In this document: positions 41,392 to 54,775 of the stretch, one piece after another
Position numbering within the stretch: position 1 is the stretch's first letter
Layout of the letters: each line of letters begins with the position of its first letter
Assembly (NCBI GenBank): GCA_030549335.1
Contig: CM060193.1
Coordinates: forward strand, 49,247,891 to 49,311,890
Direction of reading: 5' to 3'
DNA from: Pontederia crassipes
Lineage: Eukaryota > Streptophyta > Magnoliopsida > Commelinales > Pontederiaceae
Length of the DNA stretch: 64,000 nucleotides
The notes under the pieces: generated by a model
Seen by the model: only the letters and a program-made list of their open reading frames with translations
What the model was told of the DNA's origin: nothing
Database searches by the model: none
Program-made: the position numbers and the translations under genes

Positions 41392-43343
41392 ATAACAACT
41401 GAGAGGCTATTTTGTGATATCAACGGAGAGGAACATTTTTACACACTGTACCAACAGAATAAAATTGACATTTGATGAGATGAGGAATGATTTTGTCGAT
41501 CCAATAATGTTGTTAGTACCTTATCTATGACGAACATTGCCCGGTCAGTGCATTGCTTGTAACTTGTAACAAAATATAATTGACATGGTGGAAGGGATAT
41601 CTTTTTAGGACTAATTGAACGATTCATACAAGAATCAACGACTCATTCTCGTTCAAAGATGCTCTGGTACGCTTTAAATCCTTGTAATAGAACAACCAAA
41701 AATTAAACAGTGAGCATCAAAAGTAGATGGTGCTGGGAGATTACATGCAACTTACAATCTGATCATATTGATGCATTGAAAGTCTCAAACTACATAACCG
41801 ATGCAGGTGTTTTTGTTAGTTACTGCATTCCTTTGACCAATGAAATAAGAATGCAATCATTTTCAGATTCATGAATCTCAAATCTGAGTATTTATCATTC
41901 AAGGGCGCCTCACGAGCGTAATAGTCAACTTGGTAACATTATAACCATATGGACAAAAACAAAAGAAAGAAAAACATGTGGATTGCTCCAGTTAAGATGA
42001 ATTGTCATAAAAATCACCCAATATCACTTGTGCTTTTGTTTTCTATTTTACAAAGCTCGGCAAATTTAATATAACACTTAAAGACATAGAGAATGTACAC
42101 AAGATTGGGTGAAGTGATAAGTGCTAGCGTTAAAATTTTTGTGAATGAAGAAAATTCTTATTGGATGGGCGATTTAATTGAATTAGTTGAGCTCGATGAT
42201 AAACTGACTTTCAACTTGTGAACTTTTAACGTTATATGAATTAAACCATCCGCAAAAAATCCGTTGTCAATATTGTCCGTCCAGAAATAAATATATTATA
42301 TAGGTTGAAAGACACCGGAGACTAACTACTAACAAAAAAAGACATAAAATGACAATAATCACACTAATTGGGATAGAAATGGTTATTTTTTTGAATTATT
42401 TGAGAAACTAAGTCGACTGATTCAAAAAAATCTCTTTACATTCACTAACTCAAACTCGCACAAATTGATTATGGAGTAATGCTATAGAAAATGACATTTT
42501 TGAGGGATGACAATATTTTAAACTTTCAATGATAAAATTTAATATAAACATTTGATTTTATAGAAAAAGAAATAAAATATTTAACATTAAAACTTCAAAT
42601 GTATCAAGTAGAGTTCTTGAAGACTTAAATTACAAAAGTATATGAATAATAAAAAATGGTCGTGTAAATTAATATTACAATACAATTTGAATAAATAAAT
42701 ATTGGAGCAAACGGATCGATTTTAATTAATTTAGTAAGATACACTGAAAAAATCTAATTAACGTTTTAACTTTCTGTTTCTTTTTGGATTACACTTCTCT
42801 TTATCGTCGTTTTTTTAACAAAAACCTCAATATCACTCTTCTTAACCATCAACCCACATTTGACTTGAAGAATCCAATTATCACTTAACAATTACATAGA
42901 ACTGTAAAATGATTTCCACTTGGTCCACGTTTGACATTCGATTTAGTATACATGATTTTTTTTTAAGTATTATTGACTGGAAATCCAAGTAGTAACAATT
43001 CCTTGTGACATTTGCCATTGAGCTAGTTTGATGATATATGAATCAGAAGGTAATAGATCTATCAAGACTCTCTCAAAAGGGAAGAAAGCAAACCAATCAA
43101 ATCGGAGAGGCGGCTAATGCCAATACGATAGAAGTCATTCATTATAATAAGCTCAAAGCAGAATCACAGAGTCGCCACTAACACAAAAACTAATCCCAGA
43201 GCACACGAACACTAATTCCTAAGGCACAAGCCAAAAAGACTTCGGGGAGGTCAAATGCGGCAAAAAGCTTCGCTCCACCATTGAAGGCCTCACACAGGAT
43301 AATATGATGCCACAATGAGCAGAAGAAGGCGTCAGCAATCGCC
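41392..43343. other. Intergenic region between convergent genes
   Basis: It holds the 3' UTRs of the isopropylmalate dehydrogenase gene (plus) and the eL41 gene (minus). The rest is AT-rich, and no further gene or clear repeat is seen. Confidence 0.5.
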
Positions 43344-44178
43344 CTACTTAGATCTCTGCCTCATCTTTCGGCGCTTCCTCTTGAGCCTCCTCATCCTCTT
43401 CTTCTTCCACTGCACACATCGTGTGGAAACACAGTTACGAAACAGTGGAACAGCTGAAAAATGTAAACCTAGGCTTCGAAGATTGTAATCTTATACAAAG
43501 TGACTACCGTAACAAACAAGGCATCAAAAACTCAGCATAGACACCACTACTGTTATGTTTGTACATGGCATAAAGATGTTGGATCTTTACTTCTAGTCTC
43601 AGGTTTGCTTCAAATCCACAACAGAAAAAAATACATTTAACTGCACCATCTTTTTTATTCGTGATTGGGCAACCACTATGATAAAGTTCATGTTTGTATA
43701 AGTGAAAATTTTGACTTCTGCGCATAAATCACCGAAAATTCCTAAAATTACTCATAATTGAGATTCAATTTTATTACATATTACGGATATTTTACCCATC
43801 TCCAAATTACAACAAAATTACTACCAAGTTCATCTCCAAATTACGGACATTTTACCCATCTCATACATAATACAAGATCCTTGTTTAACATAGGTATAGC
43901 AGCGATCTGACAGTAAAAAAATTCAAAGAGGACACAAGTAACGTGGCAGAAATCTGAGACAATAAACTCTTTCACGAAGGAACACTAAAAGGTGCCGCAT
44001 TTATTAAACAAAAGGGGGGTTGCGTAATCGAAACCCAGACCAGAAATCTCGATCTAAAATCATGGAAAGAGTGCAAGAGAGCGATGAATACATAATAACA
44101 GCAAATCTCTAGAACAAATGGAAAATCGAAGGACTAAAAGGGAGGGAAGACATCGACGGGTTGTACCTTCGCTCTCAT
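43344..44178 (-). CDS. RPL41: 60S ribosomal protein eL41 (L41), 25 aa
   Basis: Two coding exons on the minus strand: 44167-44178 (MRAK) and 43344-43409 (WKKKRMRRLKRKRRKMRQRSK, stop TAG). They are joined in phase 0 across a 757-bp GT-AG intron. The result is the complete 25-residue eL41, an almost wholly Lys/Arg helix of the large cytosolic ribosomal subunit that reaches toward the small subunit in known ribosome structures. The length is exactly that of the family. A start at the only in-frame ATG of exon 1 is forced by the conserved MRAKW sequence. Upstream are a TATA-like box, a telo-box and a GCCCAAT element, typical of plant ribosomal protein promoters. The gene is too short for ordinary ORF scans. 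Confidence 0.96.
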
Positions 44179-44274
44179 CTCTTCTTGTGCTGAGAGGACC
44201 TCCGGCGACGATTTCTCCTCCGTGTACCCCTTTTCTCTCAGATCAGGCGGCTAGCGGAAGGATCAATGTCGCTT

Positions 44275-44302
44275 CCCTTAAATAGGGATCTAACCCTAAG
44301 GG
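44275..44302 (-). promoter_or_regulatory. TATA-like box and telo-box of the eL41 gene
   Basis: The minus strand reads TATTTAAG (44277-44284), and an AACCCTAA telo-box lies at 44292-44299 on the plus strand. Telo-boxes near TATA boxes are frequent in plant translation-apparatus genes. A GCCCAAT (site II-like) lies near 44407. Confidence 0.65.
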
Positions 44303-44419
44303 CATTTTAGTTATTTTAGCTTCGTTCTATCGTGACTCTACGGACGTGATCAATGCAAACGCAAATAGGTTTTGCGCATGAGGCCTAAAATATATCCTGG
44401 TCAAAGCCCAATCCGTTGT

Positions 44420-46090
44420 TCCTACGTGTTCGACCAAAACAGATCATAATTTATATATTTTTTTGTTTTTTTTTTTGTGTGCAAAAAGATATCTTATAGT
44501 TTCATGTGATTTCCTTTTTAAGGTTAAAAAAAATTGTAAATTGATTACACCCCCACTAATGCCTATGCATTTGTTTTTTATTATTTTTCCCTTGTTGATT
44601 AATTAATTATTCGAGCCCTCAACAATAGATATTATCTAATTCCCTATTCAGATTAGCAATCATCTTGCATCCACGCATTCAAGATCAAACCGTCAAGGAT
44701 CCTTTGGCAACAGAAACAAAAATTATATCAAGTTCCTATAGGTTTTGGATAGAGTAGAATTTGATAATAAAAAATAAGGTAGTTGATGTGATGAGAAAAA
44801 GTAAATGTGATGGATTAATTTTTTATGAGTTTTGAAAAAAAATTAATATTATAAATATAAAATAAATTTTTTTTAATAAATAAAAATAAAAGTAAAAATT
44901 AAAAATTTTGTTCAAAATAATTTTGTTAAAAATATATTATTTAAATATAAAAATTAGTTTTTAATAAATTATATGTAGTAAAATATTAATTTTTTAATGA
45001 AATAATAAGTAAGAAACAATATTATATTAATATGTTATAAAAAATAATTAATATTTAATAAATACATTATTTTATAAGATACATTAGAGAGAAATAAATG
45101 AATAAATGAAATTGGAAAAAAAATGACTAACACATCAACTTAAAAAAAAAAAAAAAGCAAAACCTTCTACTGCCTGATTCCACCAAATGGGACCAGGGGA
45201 AGGAAAAAAGATGATCCCTTTTTTCGAAATCGGTTTCGTTTTCGATTTTGCCAAACGTGATCTTATTTGATGAAATCGGTTAGAACATCGTCCGTTTCCA
45301 ATTGTCAAATAAGGCCTTGATCATTTATAACTCTTTTTTTTTTTTCGATAGCCAATCACTAATATGTAGTCGATTATCCAACCCATGCAGCCCAGCGCAC
45401 TGACCGCAAGTCATTTAAAACTCTTTACTCCGAGTAAAAAGGTCTATTAGCTCTACTACTCTCTTTTTTCTTCTCTTAATAAAAAGCTCTTTAATCTGAA
45501 CGACGTTGTTTGAGTTCGATGCCAATAATACATGAAAACTTCTCCTGTGTCTTTAAGTCTTCTTCCTGAATCATACTCTCAAGCGTACTTGAGAGTATGG
45601 AATCTCAATCTCTATTAGGCATCAGGACCTTTTTGTACCCATTAGGCAACAATAAATTGTGTATTCCCAACATCTCAATATCCTAAAGTTTAGATTCTAG
45701 CCATTTGCATTAGAATTTCTCGTGACTGTTTATTTCAAACTCTTATGTGATGTGCTTAATTAATTATGACAACTATTACTTCGTTTGCAATCTGAAACCT
45801 CAGTGAGATTTATAATCAAAATGCTAATAATAACAATTAGACCACCAATTTCAAATGATCAATTCTTTTTCAAATGAAAAAATTGATAATGTAAAATTTT
45901 AAAGAGCAAGAAATTGAAAAAAAAAAAAACAAGAGCAGATGGTGTTATTCTACATTGGCCCACACTAAAAACTTAGATTATCTCCGTTATTGCCACATCA
46001 GATGGCATAATAATTGTGATTGCGATTTAATGTGATCGCTGAATGATAATAAGTTTTGATGCCTCGTGGGAGGTCCCCACCATCTTAAAT
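44420..46090. other. AT-rich intergenic DNA
   Basis: No gene seen. Homopolymer A/T tracts are frequent. One perfect inverted repeat, CATACTCTCAAG / CTTGAGAGTATG, with a 4-base spacer occurs at 45572-45599. Confidence 0.5.
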
Positions 46091-46099
46091 TAAGAGCCA

Positions 46100-46520
46100 C
46101 TAATTGAGACATTTGGTCTCAAGTCGGGTCGGGTTGAGCAACCCGATTCGGATCGGGTCAGGTGGTCGGATTACTCGATCACTCAATTTTTTTTAAAACT
46201 TTTTTCTTACTATTTTATATTTATTTAATATACAAAATATTTATTTAATATTTATTTTAAGACATAAAATAAGTTTTTTAACTATTTAAATATTATTTCT
46301 ATATTTAAAGTATTTTATTTTAATTTTTTAATTTTTAGGGTAAATATAGGCTTAAATTTAAATAAAAAAGAAAAAATTAAAAAAAATAAAATGATCAGAT
46401 CATCGGGTCGGATCGGATCAACTTGGGTTGAAAAAATTCAATCCGTACCCAGGTCGAGTTCGAGCCGAGTCGAATCATTAAGTTCGCGAGTCGACCCAAC
46501 CGACTGAACACCTTACTCAG
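46100..46520. mobile_element. Probable miniature inverted-repeat element
   Basis: The left end GAGACATTTGGTCTCAAGTCGGGTCGGG resembles the right end read in reverse (GAGTAAGGTGTTCAGTCGG...GGGTCG). Subterminal GGGTCGGGTTGAGC and GTCGGATCGGATCAACTTGGGTTG phrases surround an AT-rich core. Many plant non-autonomous hAT elements have this look, but the ends are too diverged to define a target duplication. Confidence 0.45.
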
Positions 46521-47399
46521 AATATTATCATTCAATGCCCCAAAAAGTTTCGTCATATCTCATTATCTAATCTTTTTAAATATGACTTTGTATACCTACG
46601 TTAAAAATGTCACATTTATTGCAACATAACATTAAGTCATATGTGTCTCAGCTTAGATTAAAGGTTTAAAGGTTTAATCTTTTTAAAGGTTTAATGTTTG
46701 CCTTGCCATTCAACAAATGTAATACGTGGCAATGAAAATAATAATAAAATAAATGAGAACTTTATTGCAGAAGAGAAAAACATCGGAATATCAAAGGGCA
46801 TCAATATTTAATGCAATCCATGAGGAAGAAAGAAATGATTACAATCTCCAACAAGTTCGAACATTTGACCAGATATTCAATTTCAAAAGAGATAATCATA
46901 ATGTCTTTTCTAATGCAAGGATTAATCATTCAACTAATGCAGTAGAAGAGCTAGATGCTATTAAGTTTGATAAGTCATGTGCAACTGTCCTCAAGCTCTA
47001 CGTCCTCCATCATCTCATTAGACAAAATTCTCACCTGCAAAATCTCAATGCAGAGCATTGAATATCCATGAGCGAAACGTTCAGTACAATATAAACATAG
47101 GCGATAAAATAATAATTAGATTACGATTAAAACAACGATAGACAAATAATAAAATAACATGCTTTAATAAATGGTCACAATGCTTTGATTGCAATAGGCA
47201 ATGAATAATCCTTTATAATCTATATGCTTTATTCTTTACCATATTCGTGCTCTATTCTTTACCGTAATAATACCATGTTTATACTATACCGTGTTCTATA
47301 CTTTACTATGCTATACTTTATTTTGTCATGTGTTGTACTACATCTTTTACATTACTATGCGGTCTTTAAAGTTCGTTGTCCTATGCGAACTCGACTTTA

Positions 47400-48480
47400 T
47401 TAGGTTGAAAAATCATAAGTGCCTCTATGAATTTGTGAAGCCAGGAATGTCCACTTTGGGGAAAGTGTAATGCCACTACATACCCTTTTCGGAATACAGG
47501 TGAGAGAGGACAGATATCTCAAGAACAGTGGTCATTAAAGACTCGTAAGTTCGTTGTCTCCTCAGCTAAGTTATCTGTTCCTCTGGCTATGTAACACGTA
47601 ATCCATATAAGGAAAGATGTCAATGCATCACCCTTTTTGAAATGCAAATGGGAGAGTACCTATACTCAGGAGCAATGGTCGATAAGGACCTGTAAATTCA
47701 CTATCTCCTTTGTACTATATCATGATTTTTACTCTGTAGTTTGGGCAGCACATAGCAATCTCGTAGTTCATCTTTTCTTTACTCATCTTATTTACCATCT
47801 TTGGGGTTTAGAAATCATATATCAGAGAAAGGATCGGATCCCTTATCTCTAAGGCAATAACATTATGTCCTATTATTTTGTTCTTTGTGCCGAGACCTAA
47901 CTATGAAAGTTGGGGCCCAACTATGAAAGTTCGAGCCTAACAAAAGGGTATTTACACCTTTTGTAACATAACCCGGACCGGATAAGGGAAATTCGGATCG
48001 GATCTTATGTCTATGGTCCATACGCTTGACTCGGGCCAAGTCGAGGTTCGACTCGGGTCGGATCAGCACTCGCACGTGGGAATCGATCCGGACTCTTATG
48101 TCACGGTCGTGCCTTCTTCAGACACGGACGTGTCATCATCGTTCGACCGTTCCTTCTCTGGCACGTCCGTGCCATCATCACAAATGTGTCGCTCTCTGGC
48201 AAGCCCGTGTCGAGGTCACGGTCATGTCACTCTATGGTACGACCGTGCCGCTGTCACGGCCGTGCCAATCTCTGCACGCTTGTGTCCTGATCATCGAGCC
48301 TCTAAGGTTCAAATCGATCGACCGTTCGCTTGAAATCAGTCAACCGTTCTTATGGGAGGCACGGCCGTGCCTCATCCAGCATGCCCATGACTCAATTGTA
48401 ATCCTCATTCTTCCTCTTTTTCGGCCATCCTTCGGCCGTCGGGTTGCGATGATTACAATACAAAAATTGTAACTTATCGA
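47400..48480. mobile_element. Degenerate gypsy LTR remnant, rich in CACGG/CCGTG palindromes
   Basis: 48090-48380 has many variants of CACGG(T/C)CGTG, CACGTCCGTGCC and GCACGGCCGTGC, as in the LTR at 5380-5800. CGACCGTTC phrases like those in the LTR at 51380-51870 are mixed in. Upstream (about 47470 and 47618), a unit with 'ACCCTTTT(C/T)G(G/A)AAT(A/G)CA' and 'GT(A/C)(A/T)(G/A)TTC(G/A)(T/C)T' is repeated. Neither edge can be fixed. Confidence 0.45.
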
Positions 48481-48559
48481 CTCTAGATCAATATAGATCC
48501 ATCATGTGCATTATATGATTAATAATTTATCGTCTATGGGGATTTGACGTCTAAGGTAC

Positions 48560-50132
48560 CTTTCCGATCGCTTACGGTTCGCTGGTGGTGCTCACGGTCA
48601 TCTTCTCCGGTTCTGGTCGCTCTTGATCGGCGAAAGGGTGTAGTCGACTTCACCCGCGCGTCGAAGGAGGTGTTGTTGTGCACTTGATGTTAGCCGATTG
48701 CCTGTTTGCCTGTGGTCTGCGCTTGCGTCGATCGTCGGAGAGGGAGGAACAAAGAAGGCACAAAACTTTTATTATTTATTATTTAATAATTTCATCACAA
48801 AAGGCACAAAACTTATTAGACTAAGTCATAAATGTTTGAGATGACTTTGATGAATGTCATATTAATTAATCATATCCCTTAACTTTTATCTTTATTTTAG
48901 TTAAGAGAAAATTTATGTAATTTTTTGTAAACTTTATCATCTATTTAAATATTTCTTTATTACAATCTTCCTACATTTTGTTATATAATTTCAAAATTTT
49001 CTCCATACTATCTATTTCATTTTTCATGTTCATCCTATAAAATTTATTATATTACTTATGTTTTAATTTTTATTATAAATTTTTATAATTATTTAAATTT
49101 TATCATCTTATATAAGTTCATGATAATTTTTTCTTTTATTTAAATTTAACTTTATTATTACATCTTACCTTTTATTTTTCAAATTCAAATTTAATTTCCT
49201 TATTACTAATATCTTTTTTATATATTCTATAAACTCTAATCCCTTATTTTTCTCTCTTCCTATTCTTCCACCATTAATACTATAATATATGATTACTTAT
49301 TTTTCTCTCCTTCCAATTCTTCCACCATTAATGCTATATACTTTCCTTTTTTCTATTTATTTTCTATTAATTCAGATTTTTTACTTTCTTTTGAAAAAAA
49401 CACCGGTTCAACCCGGTTCTGGCAGGGTTGACCCAATTCAATTCAATTTTTTTTACATTCCAGCTTTTAATGTCAAACCATCGATGACACCGTTTCAGAG
49501 TTGAGCCGGTTGGACTGGCCGCGGTTCGATTTTAAAAATAATGTTTTTAAATAGCCAAGTGCGTCTGATTTTTAAATCAATCGCTATAAAGGACATTAAT
49601 TGACTTTTTTTCTTTTCCCTTTTTGCTATTCTCTCCCACATGGATATAAAACTTCTATCCATGGCAAAAGCAAAGTGATCCGATTCTTCTTACATATTTG
49701 ATCTAGTTGAAAATTTGGGTAAAGAAACTGCTCCTCGAATGATGTTTTATTTGGTTCGAATTCGGGCTGCTGCTGACCCTTGAAACTAATGATCTTCAAA
49801 TCTCAATCTGATGTTTCAATTGGAAAAATAGGGAAAACATTGGATTCTTTCAACAAATACGTTACCCAGGCATGATGTCATAAAGAAATCTGTTGTTCAG
49901 CTCACTGCTCAAAATCCTTTTCCCAGTAATATATAAAAAGAAAGATGCCCTGTAGTTGCCATTTTAATACATATAATTACTTTATAGAAAAAGAAGCAAA
50001 AGAATGTAATAAATATCATCTCCCAATTTTCGATTCTTCTGTGAAGTTCATTCCGTCCCAACTCAAGCATTTGATGGTGTGTGTTAGGTTAGACTTTTGG
50101 ATGATTTGAGCTCCAAAGCAATAATCTTTAAA
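48560..50132. other. AT-rich intergenic DNA with one element fragment
   Basis: 49400-49545 has ACCGGTTCAACCCGGTTC and GAGCCGGTTGGACTGGCCGCGGTTCGA phrases, like the ends of the miniature element at 36661-37414, so a degenerate relative is likely. No gene is seen. Confidence 0.4.
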
Positions 50133-52709
50133 TGTAACGCCCCTAAAATTCGGCCCAAATATAGTTGTCGAACTCTAGGCGGCGTCATTTTGACTTGACC
50201 TAATTTTATAAAACTTTGCAGCGGAAATATAATATAATAAACTTAAGATAATAATATTATAAAACAGCGGAAGACTTCATAGATAAAATCCAAGATAACA
50301 TAAACTGGCTCATGGGCCTAATAGGCTCTAACGTATACCAAACAAAAGAGTTTTTACAACATAAAGAGTTCAAGTAAAATACATGACTCCATAAGGTCCA
50401 TAAGCCATACATAAATGACTCTTACAAGAGTTCATCAACATGACATAATATAATTAAGATAACTTGGGCCGTAGTCCGATACGCCCATGTGCAATATCTT
50501 CGTCAAGAGGCCCTCACCGTCGAACATAAGCCTCATCCATACCTGCACGGATCCATGGGTGCAGAAGATTTCTCCCGTTAGAGTATGTTGAGGCCCATAC
50601 ATGCTACGACCTTATAACATAATCTCTACATGTTATGACATATGCATACCATCATCATGGAACATAAATCATATGCATGCTATGAGCTACATATGCATAC
50701 TACGTGGCATGTGAGCATATTAATATGGCAAGATAAGATAACATGTAACATCCTAATCTTTAAGTCGAACATATCATAACTTATCATCATGCTAATGCAT
50801 ATCTTGATCTTATCATACTTTACTCTATCATCTTTCATCATGTCATGATATGATGTGACAAGTGGACATTCATATTGCATCCTCATAGGTGCATACTTCA
50901 TCAAACTTCTTTACATCTTTACTTTATGTCCCAAGTCATTCATCATTCATCTTTTCATATTTCATCTTTACTTAGATACTTTCTTATCTTGTTGATTGTG
51001 AAGATCATGTTGAGTTCAAGGGAAAATGGCTAGCTAGGCCAATACATTGGGGTCGCGGGAAGCCAATAGAGACGCCACACTAGGGGTGTAACTCGCCTCC
51101 TGGATCCGCGGATGCCCAATTGAGACGTCACGCTTGGGGTGGAACTCGCCTCAACTTATGGAAACGCCACGCTTGAAGTGAAACTCGTTTCCCCGAGAAA
51201 TGCCACGCTTAGGGTGGAACTCATTTCCCCTTTCCTTGATTGCAACAAGTCACATTCACGCCAATCCGTCTTTTACTTACTTTCATCAATACATACAATC
51301 ACTCGTACATATTGCATGTTTTAACCCTATTTAAGATCATACATACTTCAAAACATACTACATGTGGGCATTCAATCATAGTCAATCAGCTTTCAGAATG
51401 GGCGACCGTTCTGGGTAACGGTCGACCATTGGAAGGGTATCGATCGACCGGTCTGCTATCGATCAATCGTTATGGTCCATTCGGACGACCGAAATGAGAC
51501 TTCGGTTCGTCCGCTAATCACAGAATGTAACACACTTCTAAATCGGACGACCGCTGGAATAACGGTCGATCGCTTATAGGTCTTTCGGACGTCCGAAAAT
51601 GGATTTCGAATCGTCCGCTAATCACAGAATGTGTCGACTATTTGGACAACACTTATCGGGCGACCGTTAATATATCGGTCGACCATTACATTACTGTCGG
51701 ACGACCGAAACAGGATGTTTGGTCGACCGCTAATCATAGAATGTTCGACTCTTCCAAAAGGGGCGACCATTATAGAACCGATCGACCATTGGACAGAGTT
51801 TTACACGACAATGGTCTCCAGAATGATCGACCGATACCTTATCGGTCGCCCGTTCTGAGGCCGACAGAATACGATTTTTACACTATTTCATTCCAAATCT
51901 TTCCTACAACGAACATATTGAATACATACTTGATTCTAAACATCATATAAGGCATTTCTTAACATTCTTGACATTCTAATCATAAATCCTAAAGAGATCT
52001 TCACATGAGACATACAACATGCTAATCACATTTATAATGTACATGAGCTTTACCTAACTTCATAATCAATCAACATAAGGGCAATAAGCATTCTATAGTA
52101 AGCATAATAAGCAATAAAGCAATAGCTATGAATCACATGACATTCTAAGCATGATTGGTAAAAGCATAGCAATCTAAGGAATTATAAATGCACATTTTCC
52201 TACCCATTCTCTCTAAGAACAAAGGGTTTGCTCTTATGCCCTAATCCATACATCAAACAACATTAGGGTGAGGTGGAAAGATTTGGATCCCCTCAACATA
52301 CCTTAATAGCAATGTCCTAAACTTCCACTTTCTTCCTCCCTCTTCTCTTCTTCCTCTTCTCACTGAACTACTGCTGTCCAAACTTCCTAATGGGGCTGCT
52401 ATAGTGGTGAGAAAGGGGTGAGTGAGCTGCCATATTGAGATGAGGGAGGGAGGGTGGATGCTTACCCTATTTCCTTCATTCCCATGCTGTTGGCCGAATG
52501 GAGCTTCAAGTGAGAGAGAGTGTGTGGGAGAAATGGTTTACTGTAGCTGTTAGGTGTGTGTTTTGTGTTGCTTTCGGCTGAGTGGGGTAGGTGGGGTGTG
52601 TTAGGGTATTAGTTTAAGGTGTATGCACATATGGGCTTGGGCCTTGGGTTGCATGCGGCTGGGTTGCATTAGTTCCTCCTTTTTTTTCATTTTACATCAG
52701 GATATTACA
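50133..52709 (-). repeat. 3' LTR of gypsy element 2
   Basis: Starts (minus) TGTAATATCCTGATG at 52709 and ends GGGGCGTTACA at 50133. A palindrome-rich stretch (CGGTCGACCG-like words, 51380-51870) is followed in element orientation by four tandem inverted-arm units (51227 down to 51069). ORFs of 60-100 codons repeated in both LTRs are by-products of the duplication. Confidence 0.95.
51069..51227 (-). repeat. Four tandem hairpin-forming units in the 3' LTR of element 2
   Basis: Units at 51069-51099, 51122-51152, 51160-51192 and 51197-51227 share a core like CCACGCTT(A/G)GGGTGGAACT bounded by the inverted arms GAGACG/CGCCTC (twice), GGAAACG/CGTTTCC and GAAATG/CATTTC. The same four units recur at 61433-61591 in the 5' LTR. 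Confidence 0.8.
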
Positions 52710-52745
52710 ACATACCCCCCTTAAATAAAAATTCGTCCTCAAATT

Positions 52746-54215
52746 TTAGTAAATCTTAAATTGCTTACCGAAAAGTTTCAAAAACTTCTCTCGTATTTCC
52801 TCTTCAAGCTCCCATGTTGCTTCTTGTTCTCGGTGGTGCTTCCCTACCACTTTAACCATGTGTATTATCTTATTCTTGATATGCTTCACTTGATAATCTA
52901 TTATTTCTTTAGGTTGTTCCACATAAGTGAGATCTTCCTTGATATTTGGTTCTTCAATCCTAATCACATTCGCCTCATCATGAGCGTACTTTCAGAGCAT
53001 TGACACATGAAAGACATTGTGAAGTCTAGTATAAGAGGGTGATAATGCTAGCTTATATGCCGCTTCATCAACTTTTTCTAAGATCTCAAAAGGTCCAATG
53101 TATCTTGGTGTTAGCTTTCCTTTCTTACTAAATCTCATCACACCTTTAGTTGGTGAAACTTTGAGCATTACATGATCACCAACTTCATAGAGTTGTTCTA
53201 TTTTTCTCATATCCGTATAACTCTTTTGCCTACTTTGCGCCTCTAACATCATTTGCTTGATGAGCTCCACTTTATCAACATACATGTGAACCAAATCCGG
53301 TTCAAGATATATTTCCTCTCCAATTTCGCTCCAAAATGCCGGAGAACGGCAAGGTCTTCCATACAAGACTTCAAATGGAGTCATCTTAATACTTGAGTGA
53401 TAACTATTGTTATAAGCAAATTCCACTAAAGGAAGGTGATCATCCCAATTTCCATGTCAATTTAAGGCACAAGCTTTAAGCATATCCTCAAGTGTTTGAA
53501 TTATTCTTTTGCTTTGACCATCGATTTGAGGATGAAATGCCGTGCTAAAATTCAGTCTTGTTCCAAATACATTTTGGAGGCCTTTCCAAAATCTTGATGT
53601 GAACCTCGGATATCTATCCGAAATAAAAGATGCTGGAATTCCGTGCAAACGGATAATCTCATTCACATACAACTCTACCATGATTTCCATAGATTGACTC
53701 ACTTTCATAGGAATAAAGTGAGCCGACTTCGTTAAGCGATCAACTACAACCCATATGGCATCATGCCCTTTTCGGGTTCTTGGTAATCCAACCACAAAGT
53801 TCATAGATATACTTTGTCATTTCCATTCCGGAATAGGTAAAGGTTGTAATTTACCACAAGGCCTTCGGTGTTCAATCTTAACTTGTTGACACACTATGCA
53901 CTTGGCTACATACTTGGCTACTTTCTTCTTCATATCTTCCCACCCAAAGTTCCTTTGCAAGTTCTTGAACATCTTGGTGCTTCCGGGATGAATTGAGAAT
54001 TCAAACTTATGATACTCATCCAAAATCTCTCTTCTTAATGCCTTGTCTTTTGGAACGCATAATCGGTTCTTGTATCTAATTGCACCATCTTCACCATACC
54101 TGAAGTGATTATTTTCCCTTTGACAAACGTTGATCATTCTTGCATATTCGGAATCCCTTCTTTGAGCTTCAACAATTCTCCAAACCAAGCTTGATTCGAT
54201 CACATGATGAGTCAT
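52746..54215 (-). pseudogene. Integrase and chromodomain-like tail of gypsy element 2, disrupted
   Basis: The zinc-binding part (SIHPGSTKMFKNLQ, CIVCQQVKIEHRRP) is at about 53860-53990. The catalytic core follows with VVVDRLTKSAHF, FISDRYPRFTSRFW and HPQIDGQSKRIIQ. The spacing from the second Asp is exactly the DX35E distance, but the Glu is replaced by Lys (GQSKR, while element 1 has GQSER). A stop after ACALN near 53457 and another near 53810 split the frame. The C-terminal tail (QEATWELEEEIREKF, 52746-52967) is chromodomain-like, as in the Tekay/Del group. Confidence 0.85.
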
Positions 54216-54299
54216 ACATATGATCCTTTAGCCAAAAATGCTTGGGGCCCATTGCATTATGCTTTCCACAATATTCCACTTATGAACTCTTAAACATTC

Positions 54300-54775
54300 A
54301 AGTGATCCTTTTCACTTGCGACTTAGTGCATCCGCAACTACATTTGCCTTTCCGGGGTGGTACAATATTGCGAACTCATAGTCCTTAAGGAACTCGAGCC
54401 ATCTTCTTTGCCTCATATTCAAATCTTTTTGAGAAAATACATACTTTAGGCTCTTGTGATCCGTGTACACTTCAAATCTTCACCGTACAAGTAGTTGCGC
54501 CATATCTTCAATGCAAATACCACCGCCGCCAACTCTAGATCATGAGTTGGATAATTGACTTTATATTTCTTCAATTGCCTTGAAGCGTATGCAACTACTT
54601 TGTCATGTTGCATAAGTACACATCCTAATCCGGTACCACAATCATCAGTATAAATGACATAGCCTCCACTTCCTGTGGGAATAATTAAGATTGGTGCCAT
54701 TGTAAGTCTTTTCTTTAACTCTTGGAAGCTCGCTTCACATGCTTGTGACCAAACAAACTTCTCGTCTTTCCTCGT
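54300..54775 (-). pseudogene. RNase H of gypsy element 2, frameshifted
   Basis: It continues the polyprotein after the nested insertion ([16 protein letters not shown], then [18 protein letters not shown] and [28 protein letters not shown]). A frameshift occurs at YLYGEDLK near 54470. The next part, with [15 protein letters not shown] sequence, is read in another frame. Confidence 0.8.

Noticed and set aside
46753..47061. 102-codon ORF with a non-repetitive protein
   Set aside because: No domain, splice partner or promoter recognised, and the area is AT-rich intergenic DNA. It could be a remnant of a mobile element, but nothing supports a gene.
51380..51870. Regular short palindromic repeats resembling a CRISPR array
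   Set aside because: Plant LTR sequence; units are unequal in length and spacing and diverged, with no cas genes.
51139..51950. ORFs of 61-102 codons that recur exactly at 61503-62314
   Set aside because: The recurrence is explained by LTR duplication. The frames run through palindromic repeats and contain no domain.
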